From NCBI RefSeq assembly GCF_964275005.1, contig NC_092694.1, forward strand, positions 32,004,967 through 32,068,966: DNA of 64,000 bases. The letters run 5' to 3'. This document shows positions 12,475-24,400 of this stretch, one piece after another; within the stretch, counting starts at the first letter, position 1, and every line of letters begins with the position of its first letter. A program made the position numbers and the translations under genes. The notes beneath the pieces are model-generated. The model did no database searches and was not told the DNA's origin. It saw only the letters and a list, made by a program, of their open reading frames with translations. The stretch is from Diadema setosum (Eukaryota; Echinodermata; Echinoidea; Diadematoida; Diadematidae).

Positions 12475-12516
<42 letters not shown>
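12475..12516. repeat. (CA)n microsatellite
   Basis: Pure CA dinucleotides, about 21 units, in the downstream flank of PCS-like copy 2. Confidence 0.97.
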
Positions 12517-12518
<2 letters not shown>

Positions 12519-13023
12519 CTATTCTTTTGAGATCAGAATGATGACGTCATGCTGTACTGTTCCATGCGATTGAATGTCATACTATTTCAGTTCCAACATA
12601 AAAAAAGAAATGCAACTACTTATTTCGTCATACAAGAATGGCTATATGATATAATTGATTAGACGATATCTTTTGAGGATAAAAGTGACCGCGCTAACAA
12701 TTGTGCTCATCAATTTTGAAGTCATTGAGTAATTAGCATTCTATGAGATTTTACAAGGAATCAAAAGAAGAATGTTCTTCCTGTGGTGATCTGATCACGC
12801 TGAGTAGCATGCAGTATTGAGGTAGACTAAGAAAACATATTACCAAGCACCAAATGCGATGAGTATACTTGCACCCTGATACAATGGTATTAATTTCCAG
12901 ACATCCAAACGATTGTGCAATTTTGTGCTTAATTCGAAATAACCATAACGACCTCAGAGAAGTAGGAGATTGAGAACAAGCAGTGCGTTAGTCTGGTCAT
13001 CCGGTCTGACTGCATGGTTGAGT

Positions 13024-13686
13024 TTACAAACCCATGATCAAAAATCCTCTGCTCAGTCCCGAATCTGAATCAGTGGTGGACATCTGACGGAATATGTCCA
13101 CCGTGGGAGCCCAGACCACTTGACCGTCGAGACACGAGTCCATCATGAGAAAGCGATCGCTTTGCTCGTGGTAGGCTGCCAGTGCGCAGAAGTGACCATC
13201 CACCATCGTTTTGCCATCCTTCACCCAGTGGTACTCATAGTTGACCACGACTCCCTGGCTGGAATTGGCGTGTGAGAGCGCCGCTGTTGCTAGGGAACGG
13301 AATTCACCCACGTGGGTGTCGTCTGCATGAATTCTTCTGGCGGAAAGTCCAAACGACTGGAGCAATTCTTGGAGCTGTTTCAAGGTGATTCCAACTCGAA
13401 GCAGTCGATCTTCGTCTATGACGGCTGTAGTCTGTGGAAAGGAGAACAAATTGGTATCCCTGTAGGGAACGTCGCTGACGTCACAGAGTGTCTGTTCCAG
13501 TTGCTCGGGGTACTTTTTCCCGAAGCAGCGCGCGCTCATGAGTAGACCGGCGGTCTGGACTCCACAGTATCCCATGGCGCGCTGCTTGCTGAAGATGCGG
13601 ACCAAAAGTGTCTGTCTGATGGCCGTGCCGTTCAGAAGGTTCTGGCCCTTCGCGGACTCAAATGGCACGAGATCTTTGGACTGCAT
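13024..13686 (-). CDS. half-size phytochelatin synthase-like protein (peptidase C83), copy 2
   Basis: 220 aa, one coding exon, collinear with copy 1 without gaps apart from one extra C-terminal Leu. The triad is conserved: Cys41 (GYCGVQTAGLLMSAR), His165 (GHFCALAAYH) and Asp183 (RFLMMDSC). As in copy 1 there is no C-terminal PCS domain. Near the active site, copies 1 and 3 have Ser-Pro or Ser-Leu after GH(Y/F), whereas here it is Cys-Ala, and copies 1 and 3 have DTW where this copy has DSC. Substrate choice may therefore differ (inference). Cys68 before DVSDVPY is shared by all three copies. Identity with copy 1 is patchy at DNA level: the blocks around 13227-13290 and 13440-13485 are nearly identical, others much less, as expected from selection or gene conversion. 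The start MQSKDLV is 8 nt after a 3' splice site at 13694/13695. Confidence 0.85.
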   Translation of the reverse strand: MQSKDLVPFESAKGQNLLNGTAIRQTLLVRIFSKQRAMGYCGVQTAGLLMSARCFGKKYPEQLEQTLCDVSDVPYRDTNLFSFPQTTAVIDEDRLLRVGITLKQLQELLQSFGLSARRIHADDTHVGEFRSLATAALSHANSSQGVVVNYEYHWVKDGKTMVDGHFCALAAYHEQSDRFLMMDSCLDGQVVWAPTVDIFRQMSTTDSDSGLSRGFLIMGL

Positions 13687-13712
13687 CCTTAGTCCTAGAA
13701 CGTGAGTAGAAA
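13687..13712 (-). other. 3' splice site of a 5'-UTR intron, PCS-like copy 2
   Basis: The minus strand reads TCTACTCACGTTCTAG, then GACTAAGG, then the ATG. The exon edge at 13694 again leaves exactly 8 nt of UTR before the start. The non-coding first exon is not located. Confidence 0.6.
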
Positions 13713-13892
13713 CCAAAGATAAGGCATAATAAAGTCATAATACAGTAAATTAAATTGAAAGACATAATGTTCCTATCTACCGAAGATGATCCTTTCCGTA
13801 AATCATCTGGTGTATAATTGTACAATTTATTCGATCCACTTCTCCCTTTTCAAATTTCTAGTGGTCCACTTTGGGCATAATACAATGACCTG

Positions 13893-14052
13893 CTGGGCCC
13901 CGTTTCACAAAGATGTTAGGATAACAACTCTTTCCGGAATGGCAATTTCAATAGCAACAGCCACTCAGTAAGCTGGATTCTTGTCGTTACCATGACAACT
14001 GCCATTCCAACAAGAGTTGCTGTCATATCAACTTTTTATGAAATTGGGCACA
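13893..14052. mobile_element. GGGCCCCGTTTCATAAA hairpin element, copy 1
   Basis: About 160 bp. It begins CTGGGCCCCGTTTCACAAAG and ends with a decayed inverse (TTTTTATGAAATTGGGCACA). The interior holds the pair ACTCTTTCCGGAATGGCA / TGCCATTCCAACAAGAGT. The same element, better preserved, lies at 52921-53084. Non-autonomous foldback transposon. Confidence 0.8.
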
Positions 14053-14344
14053 GGTATTTCTGATGGTATATAGGCCTAGTAGGTTGTACCCCTAGTTGTT
14101 TTCTAAAGGTTATAGAATAGACTCTTTACAGTTTTCTAATTATCAAAATGTAATAGAATTCGACCTGGGATTACAATCAATACTTCTGCAAGGTATATGA
14201 GAAAATGCATAAGAGTAAAGTGTATTCATCTAATAAAAAACAAACAAACAAACCCGATACTGATATACAGTTTTTGGCTAGTATACACTGCACATTAAGC
14301 TTCAAATTTTGAGTATAATTCAGATACCCATATCTCTATAATTC

Positions 14345-14665
14345 ACGATCACGCAGCCCGGGTTCGAACCCGAGTCTGGACCGAGCAATGTTGTGTGTAA
14401 GCATACCGTCCCCTCTAGCAAGAGGCAAAACACTCTGTCCCTCGGATAGGACATAAAATGGAGGTCCCGTGTATGAGAGAGTAACAACTCATGCACGTAA
14501 AAGAACCCGCTTCATTCATTCATCGCAAAGAGCAGGGTGTTTAACCCGGTGAAGTGGTCCCACCTCACATCCAACTGGACCCCATGGAAGACCAGCTTAG
14601 CATAGCTGAATATGGGCTATCCAGCCATCTTCACAGATGGAAAATGAGCAAACAAACAAACAAAC
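14345..14665 (+). mobile_element. tRNA-derived SINE, 5'-decayed copy
   Basis: A Pol III B-box-like GGTTCGAACCC lies at about 14361-14371. A body of about 270 bp follows (AAATGGAGGTCCC, CCCGCTTCATTCATTCATCG, CCATGGAAGACCAGCTTAGC, GGGCTATCCAGCCATCTTC) and ends in an (AAAC)n tail. The body matches the minus-strand SINE at 56564-56955. The A-box end is not recognisable. It is a SINE, not a functional tRNA gene. Confidence 0.8.
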
Positions 14666-14855
14666 ATGTCGAGTATATGTATCGATTGAGAATTAAACAC
14701 AAAATCATACTATTCCGTATTTAAGGCATCCGCTGACGGACTAGATGCATACTCCGTCAAACATGCCACAAAAATGAAGAGAGAAACTAGGAATTCTAGT
14801 CGGGATCATTTTCCACTGATGCATTTCTTCATTGACCATATTGGTTGATATTGTA

Positions 14856-14938
14856 AGTGGCGGATCCAGAGGGGAGCCCAACCGGCGCATATTAGTTGCC
14901 CCCCCCCCCCTTTAGAGAATCCCTGGATCCGCCCCTGA
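14856..14938. mobile_element. short GTGGCGGATCCAG hairpin element
   Basis: Starts AGTGGCGGATCCAGAGGGG and ends TCCCTGGATCCGCCCCTG, its near reverse complement, with a poly-C run between. Termini of the CAGNGGCGGAT type are common on hAT-like non-autonomous elements. A longer related copy is at 62872-63029. Confidence 0.65.
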
Positions 14939-16780
14939 TACACCACAGATATAGCAAAAGGCATGGAGATGACGCACTTATTTCCGAAAATGTAGGCAAA
15001 ATCTCTCATTTTCCCTTGGGGTTAGTATATTTAGGCCCATCTCTACGCCCATTAAAATATCCGTTTGATATTACCTGCAAATAGATCAGTATTACGGCAG
15101 AAATCTGACAATAAAACTTACTCGGAAAATCAATGTATATCAGCGAACCGTGGTGGCAGCCTCCCTGAAAATCATTTGTAGCCACTGGCATGCCATGTAC
15201 CACGAATTAAGCTGCGCCGACCATCGATCCTGGTGAAATATAGATATTGCATAAAATAAAATATGATACGATATGTCTAAGCTAAGTAAACATAGGTAGA
15301 GTACCGCATTAAAATACTTTACACCGTGACTGTGCGATATCGGGAGATAGTGCGCTGTAATGTGCAGTGTCATTCACTCGTTGTAAAAGCCTACGAACTG
15401 CTATTCTTCAATACTCCCTAGTTACATAGCATGCGCTTCGCAAGGTCAGCTCTTCACATAGAATATCTCCTCTGTTTCGGGCAAATTCTACAGCAAACCC
15501 TCCGGTTTATATAGGTCTACGCACTAAAACAGGACGTACAGCATAATATATTGTGTATGTACAGTGATTACTTATATAATAGAGCAAGCCAATGCTTCTC
15601 ACCTCAACCACCTCCTGATCAGCTACGCTGATAGTTATTTTTGACGTGGCATCTGCGTTTCTCGCTATCGTTGAATATAACCTCACTTACACGCTAATCA
15701 ACGAGTCCATCGATGTTTTGGTATTATAACAATTATCGCTGTTGATTTTGTGTGGCTTAGCTTTGAGCTTGGTGTTGAACAGTCCTAAAACCAGTTAAGA
15801 ATGGGAAAACTCGCAAGGTTTATGTACACTGGAATATGCACACCATCTTTCTACAATGCAAGCTGCGGCTGGCAGGCGGTGAAGACTATTGTACTCGTGT
15901 ATATCGAATAGACTCATAGACTTAAATGATAGGTGTTTGCTCTCGCACCAATGCACACCAATGCACACCAATTCACATTCATTCTTTCATGACTGAGTTG
16001 CCTCCAACCGCGGGCCCTGCCCATACTCTCCGAAACAGGTCCATGAAGATGTTTATAGCGCACCCAATAGTGCACCTGACTAAATTGACGCAAACAGTCA
16101 AAATGAAATTAACAGGCTCACAGAAAATCTCTTGATAAAAAACAAAGTCGGAGCACTTATTTCCCTGAAAAACTTAATTACATTTTACAGATTAAGTGAC
16201 CTAACTTTTCTAGTATGTCCAAAGTTTGCACATGTATTGTGTTCCTGACGTCCGTCAGACATTCATTTGTCATTAAGTTGTTAGCACTTTTACTTTACTA
16301 TACATGTACTATATACGTGGACTATTGTACGCCATTCTCTGATGTGTTCACATTGACTTTCATCCAAAGAGAAGTAAAGTTGTGGGGTATAGTCAGATAG
16401 TTCCATCATAAGTCGGAAGACACTTTAAAAATTTCAAGTAGGCCCATTATAATCCTTCAGTTATAAACTAATAAGGCAATTATTGTGACAGGTTCACATC
16501 GGAAAATTCGTCTGTGATTATGACCAACTTGAACATCATTGTTCACGCTTATGAAACTTTCAAAATCAGAAATAATTGTCTTGCTTGTTATACGTACGCC
16601 CGATTTTGATGTAATCCGCAAGTTCCTCATAGGCAACCATGCACCTCTCAGGTACAAAGTCCTGACCGCTCAGAGCAAAGGGCAAATTCTCAATCACGCC
16701 ATCTTGCTCTTGCCCTAGCTGTCTGATCTTGGGTCATGATAAGGAAAAACTCGATATAACGTATACACATACATTGTACA
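14939..16780. other. gene-free stretch
   Basis: No conserved frame, RNA gene or clear repeat; a short direct repeat of CACCAATGCACA lies near 15946-15972. Confidence 0.5.
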
Positions 16781-16870
16781 ACGACCATTGGGGGGGGGGG
16801 GGGGGGATCTAGCTTTTTGTTAAGAGATGGGGGGGGGGGGTGGCCCAATTACAATTCTCTCGTCAACTAG

Positions 16871-17044
16871 CTGACAAGCGAAACTGTTTTTTTTTTGTGT
16901 GTGTTTTTTTTTTTTTTTTTTCGTGCCATCTCTGGCAACGTAGGTTGAGGAGCCTCCCCTAACCTACGTTGCCAGAGATGGCACGAAAAAAAAAAAAAAA
17001 AAAACACACACCAAAACCCCCAAATAACCGTTTCGACTTGTCAG
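16871..17044. repeat. long inverted repeat with perfect 25-bp core arms
   Basis: The core arms 16922-16946 and 16961-16985 are exact reverse complements (CGTGCCATCTCTGGCAACG... on the left) around a 14-nt loop. They extend into about 18 T / 19 A homopolymers, then GTGTGTG / CACACAC, then CTGACAAGCGAAAC / GTTTCGACTTGTCAG. Homopolymer G and C runs flank it (16790-16806, 16830-16839, about 17085-17096). It resembles an inverted duplication of one sequence; an assembly artefact is also possible. Confidence 0.85.
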
Positions 17045-17666
17045 CCGAAGGGGGAGGGGGGGGGGTAGGTCAAACCCGGTAAACCCCCCCCCCCCACCAC
17101 CACCACACACACACATACACACACATCGGATGTTTCTGTGGTCCCGCTTACAAAGCAATGTAGGCCTAATATAAGTTGTTTTTATCATCGGAGATCTGCT
17201 ATAAGGGATAGCCGTCATAATAGCAGCAAAATCTTATGGTTTGCAAACTCTTAACGAAAAAAAAAAAGAGGAAATGCAATATAAAGCGAGAGAAAAATAC
17301 AATGATTACCTGCGTGACAAAACATGCAAACAAAACAAACCCCAAAGCAAAAACAAAAATATACAACAAATATATTCCTTGCCGGCATTACTAATGTACG
17401 TATTGGTGTCGTGTATACAAAAAAGTGTTCATATCATTATATCCTTTCAGGGAAGTGGAAAACAGAGCCTCTGTCTATACCTCCCTGATCCCATAATATG
17501 CGACCCATACTAAAACTTTCGTATTGGGGAGCGTAGTTATGGGTATTGTTATGACCATCAAAAAGACCTCCTGCAACAAAACAGGGGCCTACAATTTACG
17601 AAGTTTCCCCTGTAGTTCCATATTATGAGGAATCGCTGTTGCATGTGGGTTGATCAATGGTCACAG

Positions 17667-17668
<2 letters not shown>

Positions 17669-17751
<83 letters not shown>
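17669..17751. repeat. (TA)n microsatellite
   Basis: About 41 uninterrupted TA units. Open frames of repeated Tyr-Ile are translation of this tract. Confidence 0.98.
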
Positions 17752-17752
<1 letters not shown>

Positions 17753-17895
17753 CGTATCATGTTCTTTACTTCCGCGGTTTGTATTGTTTGTGTTTGTGTG
17801 TTTGTGTTTTTGTGTGCTTCAGTTCATACAGATTATGCCTGCCTTCAGCACAAAATAGGCCTACAGTTAATTGTCTGAAGAATATGCCCTACATG

Positions 17896-18090
17896 TACAG
17901 GGCACTCCCGTTAAAGGTCATTAAGACCTGCGGTTTTCTTTCGTTTCTATCAAAATTTCGTTATGAACAAACAGTAAAACACGTATAGGCCTATTTATAA
18001 GGGCGAGCGATAATCTTTGACGTGAATTTCTACTTCATTGTAACGAGCACTTCGTGTTAACCGTGTTTGTTATAACAGGAGTTCACTGTA
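17896..18090. mobile_element. CAGTG-GACTCCCGTTATAACG element, copy A
   Basis: About 195 bp between TACAGGGCACTCCCGTTA and TTATAACAGGAGTTCACTGTA. Same family as 33927-34116 and 45659-45834: inverted termini starting CAGT, flanked by TA, with AAATTTCGTTAT words inside. Probably Tc1/mariner- or pogo/Tigger-type, non-autonomous. Confidence 0.75.
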
Positions 18091-19347
18091 TGCGGATACA
18101 GTCCCCCCCCCCCCCTCTTTCTCTCATCCTAATACTCTTTATTCGACACAATTCACAATGTCTCTGTTTAGGTTGAAAAAGCTTTCTTTGATACTATTCA
18201 GTGTAATGAGCTTACGATATACATGTGTTTTCTCACCTTTCTCACCTATATGGCAAGATAAAAACGAAATATTTGTTTCAGCTATTTTTGTACTTCACAT
18301 TTTTTTTTTCACTCACCTAAATTGAGCTTTTGTTATCATACTTCTGATGTTTATAGAAAAATACTGGTAATATACTCAAGTTCCAACTTCTATATCTTTC
18401 CATAATAATCTGATGAAGATGGAAATGCCAGTAGGTATACTTTCCTCCCCCTCCCTCTCTCTCTCTCTTTCTTTCTGTCTCTCTTTCTCTTTCTCTCTCT
18501 CTTCTCTCTCTCTCTTATGGCAGATTTGGAACTGTGAACAGTAAAGTTTCCTAAATACAAATGTATGCTAAGATAGTCAAACAGTAGCCTACTGCTTTAG
18601 GGGTTGTGGCCATTTGATCTGAAAGAGCATCCCTTTTCCAGCTTAGTGTACATCAGAAGCTTGGAAGCACTAAGTAAAAGTTACATAACATTCTTTACAG
18701 TTTCATAGAAGTATATTTATTGCTTTGACCATGCTTTTGTCTTTTTTTTACAACCACAAGGTTCATAATAAGTATGCATGAAGACACCTCAAAAACTTTC
18801 AAGCAGATGATTTCAACAATACCTTTAAATATTTGGGAACACACTGTGCTTAACCAGTGCTGTACTACATTTTACCAATACATGTATTCAAGATATCACA
18901 ACCCCCACTGACAGGGTTGTTATCTGCAAAGCTTTAAATTTCCATTGTAATACAGTGTAAGTATAGTATACATGTATTTCAATAGACCGTTCATTGCAAA
19001 CCTCTAATTCTCAAATGTCACTTTCACTGTGAAGGGATTTCCTTTGATAGTTGTCCCTGGCTAGGCATAAGAGATTCCTTCATATTTTTCTTGGGACATT
19101 TTTTATTCTTTTTTTTGTGTGTGTCTTTGTGTGTTGTCATGAAGACGCATATCAATCCTTTTGGATGTATGGCTAAATGAGCATTTGTGATACACAAATC
19201 GTCTGCTCGATTTTTATCTTTCAGGTCAAAAGACAAAGCAGTACCATAATGTTTGCAATGATTTCAGAGGGTCTGACTAACAAACTAACAATAACCTTTT
19301 TTCACTGGGTAAGGAGTATTAGAGTTTGTTATACAGGTAGTTGTTCA
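18091..19347. other. gene-free stretch with a CT-rich tract
   Basis: A polypyrimidine (CT)n tract lies at about 18444-18515. Nothing else is recognised. Confidence 0.5.
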
Positions 19348-19608
19348 CACAGTGATCCTTACTTTGAGGATAAGCTCATAGTTAAGTATGGGGCGTCAAG
19401 TGTCACATGGTCTCCTTTGTCATGAAATGACATTTTCCGAACAAACTTGCCATTTTGTCGGCAAATGATAATTTTGTCATGAAATAGTCATTTCGTTGAC
19501 AAAATTGTAATTTCATGATGAAAAAGACCATGCAACACTTGGCACCTCAAACTTAACTACAAGCTCATCCTCGAAGTTAGCTTATCCTCAAGGTTAATGA
19601 TCACCGTC
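19348..19608. mobile_element. inverted-repeat element with GAGGATAAGCT arms
   Basis: Left arm: AGTGATCCTTACTTTGAGGA... to TGTCACATGGTC. The right arm is its degenerate reverse complement (GACCATGCAACACTTGG ... CAAGGTTAATGATCACC). The centre holds short FTCAT-like palindromic words (TTTGTCATGAAATGAC). About 260 bp, foldback type, no coding capacity. Confidence 0.7.
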
Positions 19609-20562
19609 TGAATGTTGTGATGGAGAACAGCAGTGCAAAACTACCTCCTTGGTGAAACCAGGGTGGGGTGAAATAAAAGTGTCCATTCGGGACATGACAG
19701 TTGGAGTTGGCAAACATGGCGTGAACGGTTGTAGTCATTCGGTGCTGATCCAAGAATGTTTTGTCGGTGTATGACAGATGTTATGTCGGTGCTGACGGGT
19801 GTTCTGTTGGTGCATGACAATGTACAAATGTAACTGACGATTTACATTCATGTCATTTAATCTCATAATCTCTGCCCTCAAAATCTGAACTAGTCTAAAA
19901 GCATATTTCACATGTATCTTCTGTTGCTGTTGTAAAGTAAAATCACAAGTAATTTCTGGAATGGAAGAATCTTGGAAGACCTCTACAAGGATGTGATGCC
20001 ATAGTTGGACAATGTACAACAATTTTACTACATGTGTAGCAATAAGCATCTATATATATCATACATGCTCACAAGAGGAGGAATGTGTACATAATTCTCA
20101 AAATAAATCTAATATTTACACAATTTCTCCTGATTTATTTGTCAAGACATTGGTACTTCATGCAACATCAAATCATGTAAATCTACAGAGTAACACAACA
20201 CATAAGACAAATCACTTTCATACTTTTGTGTGTTTGAATAACAACAATGAAAGCTCTGTGGATATATTCAAGAAATTTCCATTTTTTTTTTCCGTCTGGT
20301 CTATCAAGAATGTTCAAGACATTGACTTACTAGAGTTGGCTGTCGGAGTGTAATACATCATGTACTCGTAATCTTAGACTTTGCAAACATAAATCTAATG
20401 ATACTGTACCTGGTGAAGTGTAGACAATGTCAACTTTGACACAAGACAAATAGCTCGCCATAGGCCACTATTCAACAACAGTACTGTGTTCACTTGTTTT
20501 TATTGCAACTGATAGACAAAAAAAAAATGTTGTTCATTGAGGTAAATAAACATTGATTATGG

Positions 20563-20818
20563 CAGTGTTTGAGTAGTAGCCATGATAAAAATCATGTGTA
20601 TATACGATCCTATCCAAGTATGTATGCCCATTGACTTTTATCAAGGCTACAACTTAATTTGTTTTTAATGCAAATGATTGAGAAATGTCCTTTCTTAATT
20701 TAAACATCCACAGATTATTCAGTGTTTGAGTAGTAGCCATGATAAAAATCATGGGCATACAGGATCCCACCCTATGTACACCCATGACTTTTATCATGGC
20801 AACTTTTCAAACCCTGAA
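20563..20818. repeat. two direct copies of a hairpin-forming unit
   Basis: The unit CAGTGTTTGAGTAGTAGCCA followed by TGATAAAAATCATG starts at 20563 and again at 20720. Each unit ends with the inverse (GACTTTTATCA(A/T)GGC), so each can form a stem. About 95 bp per unit. Confidence 0.75.
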
Positions 20819-21404
20819 TAACAGATATAAATGAAGGACAATTTTTCGATCAGTTGCAACAGCACTGCGTCTTATCAGTAGCAGCACTGCCCTCTTAAAT
20901 CTCTCACAATGTTTACCAGATAATAGTCTTTCATTCAACCCTTCAACAGCATACACTGGCCTGAAACTCTAAATCATACTTGTTCACTGACAGACAAAGT
21001 TGACAGGGTTAAAATTTGTCTGTGATGCATCAGGCACAACGTGTAATGCTCATCTCATATCTGTCAAAGCCAACGAAAGTGTTGCTTTAGGAGAGAAAAT
21101 ACAGTAACTAAGTATTTTATGATGTGACCCTTAGAGCAAGACCAAAATGCCCCCTATTTTTTTTTTTTAATTATATACTTCCAGGGTACTTTTTGTACAC
21201 ATTAAGAGGCTTCTTAAATGATGAAGCTATCTGTTTAATAATTTGGACCTCCCCATTACATACCCCCCCCCCCCAATGGAGAATAGAAAAGTCCACAGAG
21301 TTTGGGTGAGGAGAAGCAGTGGCAGGATCCGGAAGTCGTAGCAGCTAGTGTGCCATTCCATGCATATACGCTGCTACCACAACCATCTACATGTTTCTTC
21401 TCAG

Positions 21405-24400
21405 CCTTTTATCATTCCATCACCCCGTACCCCTGCAGGGGTGTTATATTTTCTGGAGGCACTGCCCGGATGGTGTATAACCAGTGATGTCTGCAACACC
21501 TATGCGGCATTACTAGTTAATGCATCATCCACACACCCTAAGAGAACTGGAGACCAGCCTAGTAATATCTGCAAAACAGTTGTGACTTTGGCTGCATGCA
21601 AGTCATTACCAGGGTTTCAGTGACAATGACAGGGCAGATGGGAGAGCTAATGACCAACATGCTTGGAAAATCAAAGGCCAGCAATGAGGGGGAGCTCCTT
21701 GAGATAGCTGAGATGCTGCACCTGAAGGAGGCAAATGTTGCCAAGGCTAAGTTGAAAGGACACACTGGGCTCCTTTGACTCCTGCACTACTGAGCAGTGA
21801 GGAAGTCGAGGATCAGGATGACGAAGGTGAGGCGTTACGGTTGAAGCTCAAGTAGGCTCTTGGCAAGAGTACAGATGAGGAGGGTGCTGATGAAAAGCCT
21901 GACCAGATGGGTGGACCAGATCAAAGAGTGAGGGAGGAGGTAATGGAAGTGCAGACAGCTGCAATTGGCAAACCATTACAGATCCCTGGATCCCAACAAG
22001 ACCAACCTGGAATCCTCCCACTTCCTCTTCAGGTCCGAAACCTGTCTCTTCGCCGTGAGTTCAAGATCTTTGGGCTGATAGGTGAACCACAACAGAAAGA
22101 TCACCAAACTTTTTTAGCCCGATTCGACAGATAGATAGTGGCTCAAGGAAGGGATGCCTGGAAGAGGACATAGTAAAACAGGTAATATGAGCAATTGTCC
22201 CCAGATTAAGGCTTCGCAGTTTCGAGGGAAGAACAGGACTAGATCTTCCAACCCTGAGAAGGATTCCCCGGGCTCATTATAGGGAGAAAGATGCCACCAC
22301 TTTTTTTCCAGGAGCTCTCCACAACAGCCCAAGATAGGAAAGAGGCAAAGCACGACTTCATCCTCAGGGCAAAGGACTCAAGACAAAAGATGTCGTATGC
22401 CTGTAACGAGAACGAATCCGGCAAAACATATGAGGAGCATCAGGTGCAGATGTTTCTTCACGCCATCACGAAGGGTTTACATAGTGATATGATCAGCAGG
22501 AGCTCAAGCCATTTCTGAGCAGTGATGAGCCAGATGAGACACTTGTTGAAGAGGAGACGTTTGCCGTTGGTAATGAGGCAGGGGGAAAAAGAAGTAGGCT
22601 TTGAAACACAGCAAAACTCCATCGGTTAACAAAGTTTCTGCACATCAGACAACAACAGAAGACCCCCAAACCAAGCAACCCAAGAGAAACGAGCAGCGGC
22701 AGCCTGATTTACCCAACTGGGAGAATATGCAAGGAGATACAGACACAACAACCCTGCCCCAACCTCGTCTACATCACTGTCACAGGGGTGCATCAATTGT
22801 CAAGAGGCCAGTCAAAGAGACAACTGCATGCACTGTTTCCGATGTGGGAGCAGTGAGCACTATGCCTGAGGATGCCACAGCCACAGAAATGGCAATTGGG
22901 TGCCCAGACGGGACATGGAGCGCCCTAAGCAGTGTCATCCCGATAGCCAGTAGGAAGTACCACAGTCCAGGGAATCGACTCAGGGTGGTCAGATTGGTAG
23001 ATGACAGGTGCAATATCTACTGATACACTGGAGAGAGAATTTCCAAGGCACTATGGGATACAGGAGCCCAAGTTTCTGTGCTCTCCAAGGAATGGCTGAA
23101 GAAGCACCAAACAAGGAAGGAGATTCAACTGATTTCAGATTTGTTTCCTGATGACTATCTACACCTTTCCGCTGCCAACAGCACCACCATACCATTCTTG
23201 GGGTATGCTGAGTTCTGTGTTTGTCTGGATCAGCCAACAAAGATTGAGATTTTGGTAATGTTCCCGATAACCCAAGTGTGGAGGTAGGGGCAGTCGTGTC
23301 TGCTATACTGCTGGACCAACCCCAGCCAACAGGCAATGCCATTGTAGACCTAATAACCACACCGTACACAATGCCCGTCACACTGGTAAAATCAGAGAAG
23401 ACCACAAAACGCATCCCTCCTGGTAGCTCTATCTTCACCTGCAAGTTACATTCTGGAGACTTACGTGGTCATACAGCGTTGTTAGAACCCGCCCTTGACC
23501 CTTCATTACATGAAGTCCTGGTTGTAAACCCAGCAGTTGTGAAGATTGGAAAGGAAAAGTTCAGTAAGGTAAAAATCGTGGTGATTAACTCTTCCAAAGG
23601 GGATGTAGTGGTACCAAAACAATTCATGATTGCTATACTGGAACCAATTTCTGGCATTGAATCAGTCCCAACTGTCAAGCTGGCTAGCGCTGAAGAAGTG
23701 AAAACAACCCTCGAAGATGACTGGCTAACAAATTTCTGTCTAGACTACCTGTGCCCTCCAAGAAGGTTATGGTCCTTCAGATGATGCTAGAAGAGAGGGA
23801 AGCATTTTCAATGTGGGAAGAAGACACTGGGAATATAAGTAGCCTTCACATGAAGATAAACCTACCGATCTAATCCCAGTGCAGAAAACATACATGTCTT
23901 TTCCTCGCACACTGCTTCGTGAAGTTAAAGACTACATCCAAAATCTCTTGTAGAAGAACTGGATAAGGAAATCTTGGATCAGCCAACAAAGATTGAGATT
24001 TTGGTAATGTTCCTCATAACCAATGCCACAGATAACCAAATCATATTTGGTACAATGTAATTGCAAAAGTTGTCTTGGTTCCCGATAACTCAAGTGTGGA
24101 GGCAGGGGCAGTCATGTACGCTTTACTGCTGGACCAACCCCAGCCAACAGCCAATGCCACTGTAGACCTCATAACCACACCATACACAATGCCCATCACA
24201 CCGGTACTATTAGAGAGGACCACAAAAGGTATCCCTCCTCATAGCTCTATCTTCACCTGCAAGTTACATTCTGGATACTTACGTGGTCATAAAGCATTGT
24301 TAGAACCCGCCCTTGACCCTTCATTACATGAAACCCTGGTGGTAAACCCAGCAGTTGTGGAGATTGGAAAGGAAAAGTTCAGTAAGGTAAAAATCGTGGT

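Noticed and set aside
14355-14380. tRNA gene
   Set aside because: Only a B-box-like motif within a SINE body; no A-box or cloverleaf. The minus-strand copy at 56.9 kb is likewise a SINE head, not a tRNA.
17625-17988. Open frames of repeated Tyr-Ile
   Set aside because: Translation of a (TA)n microsatellite.
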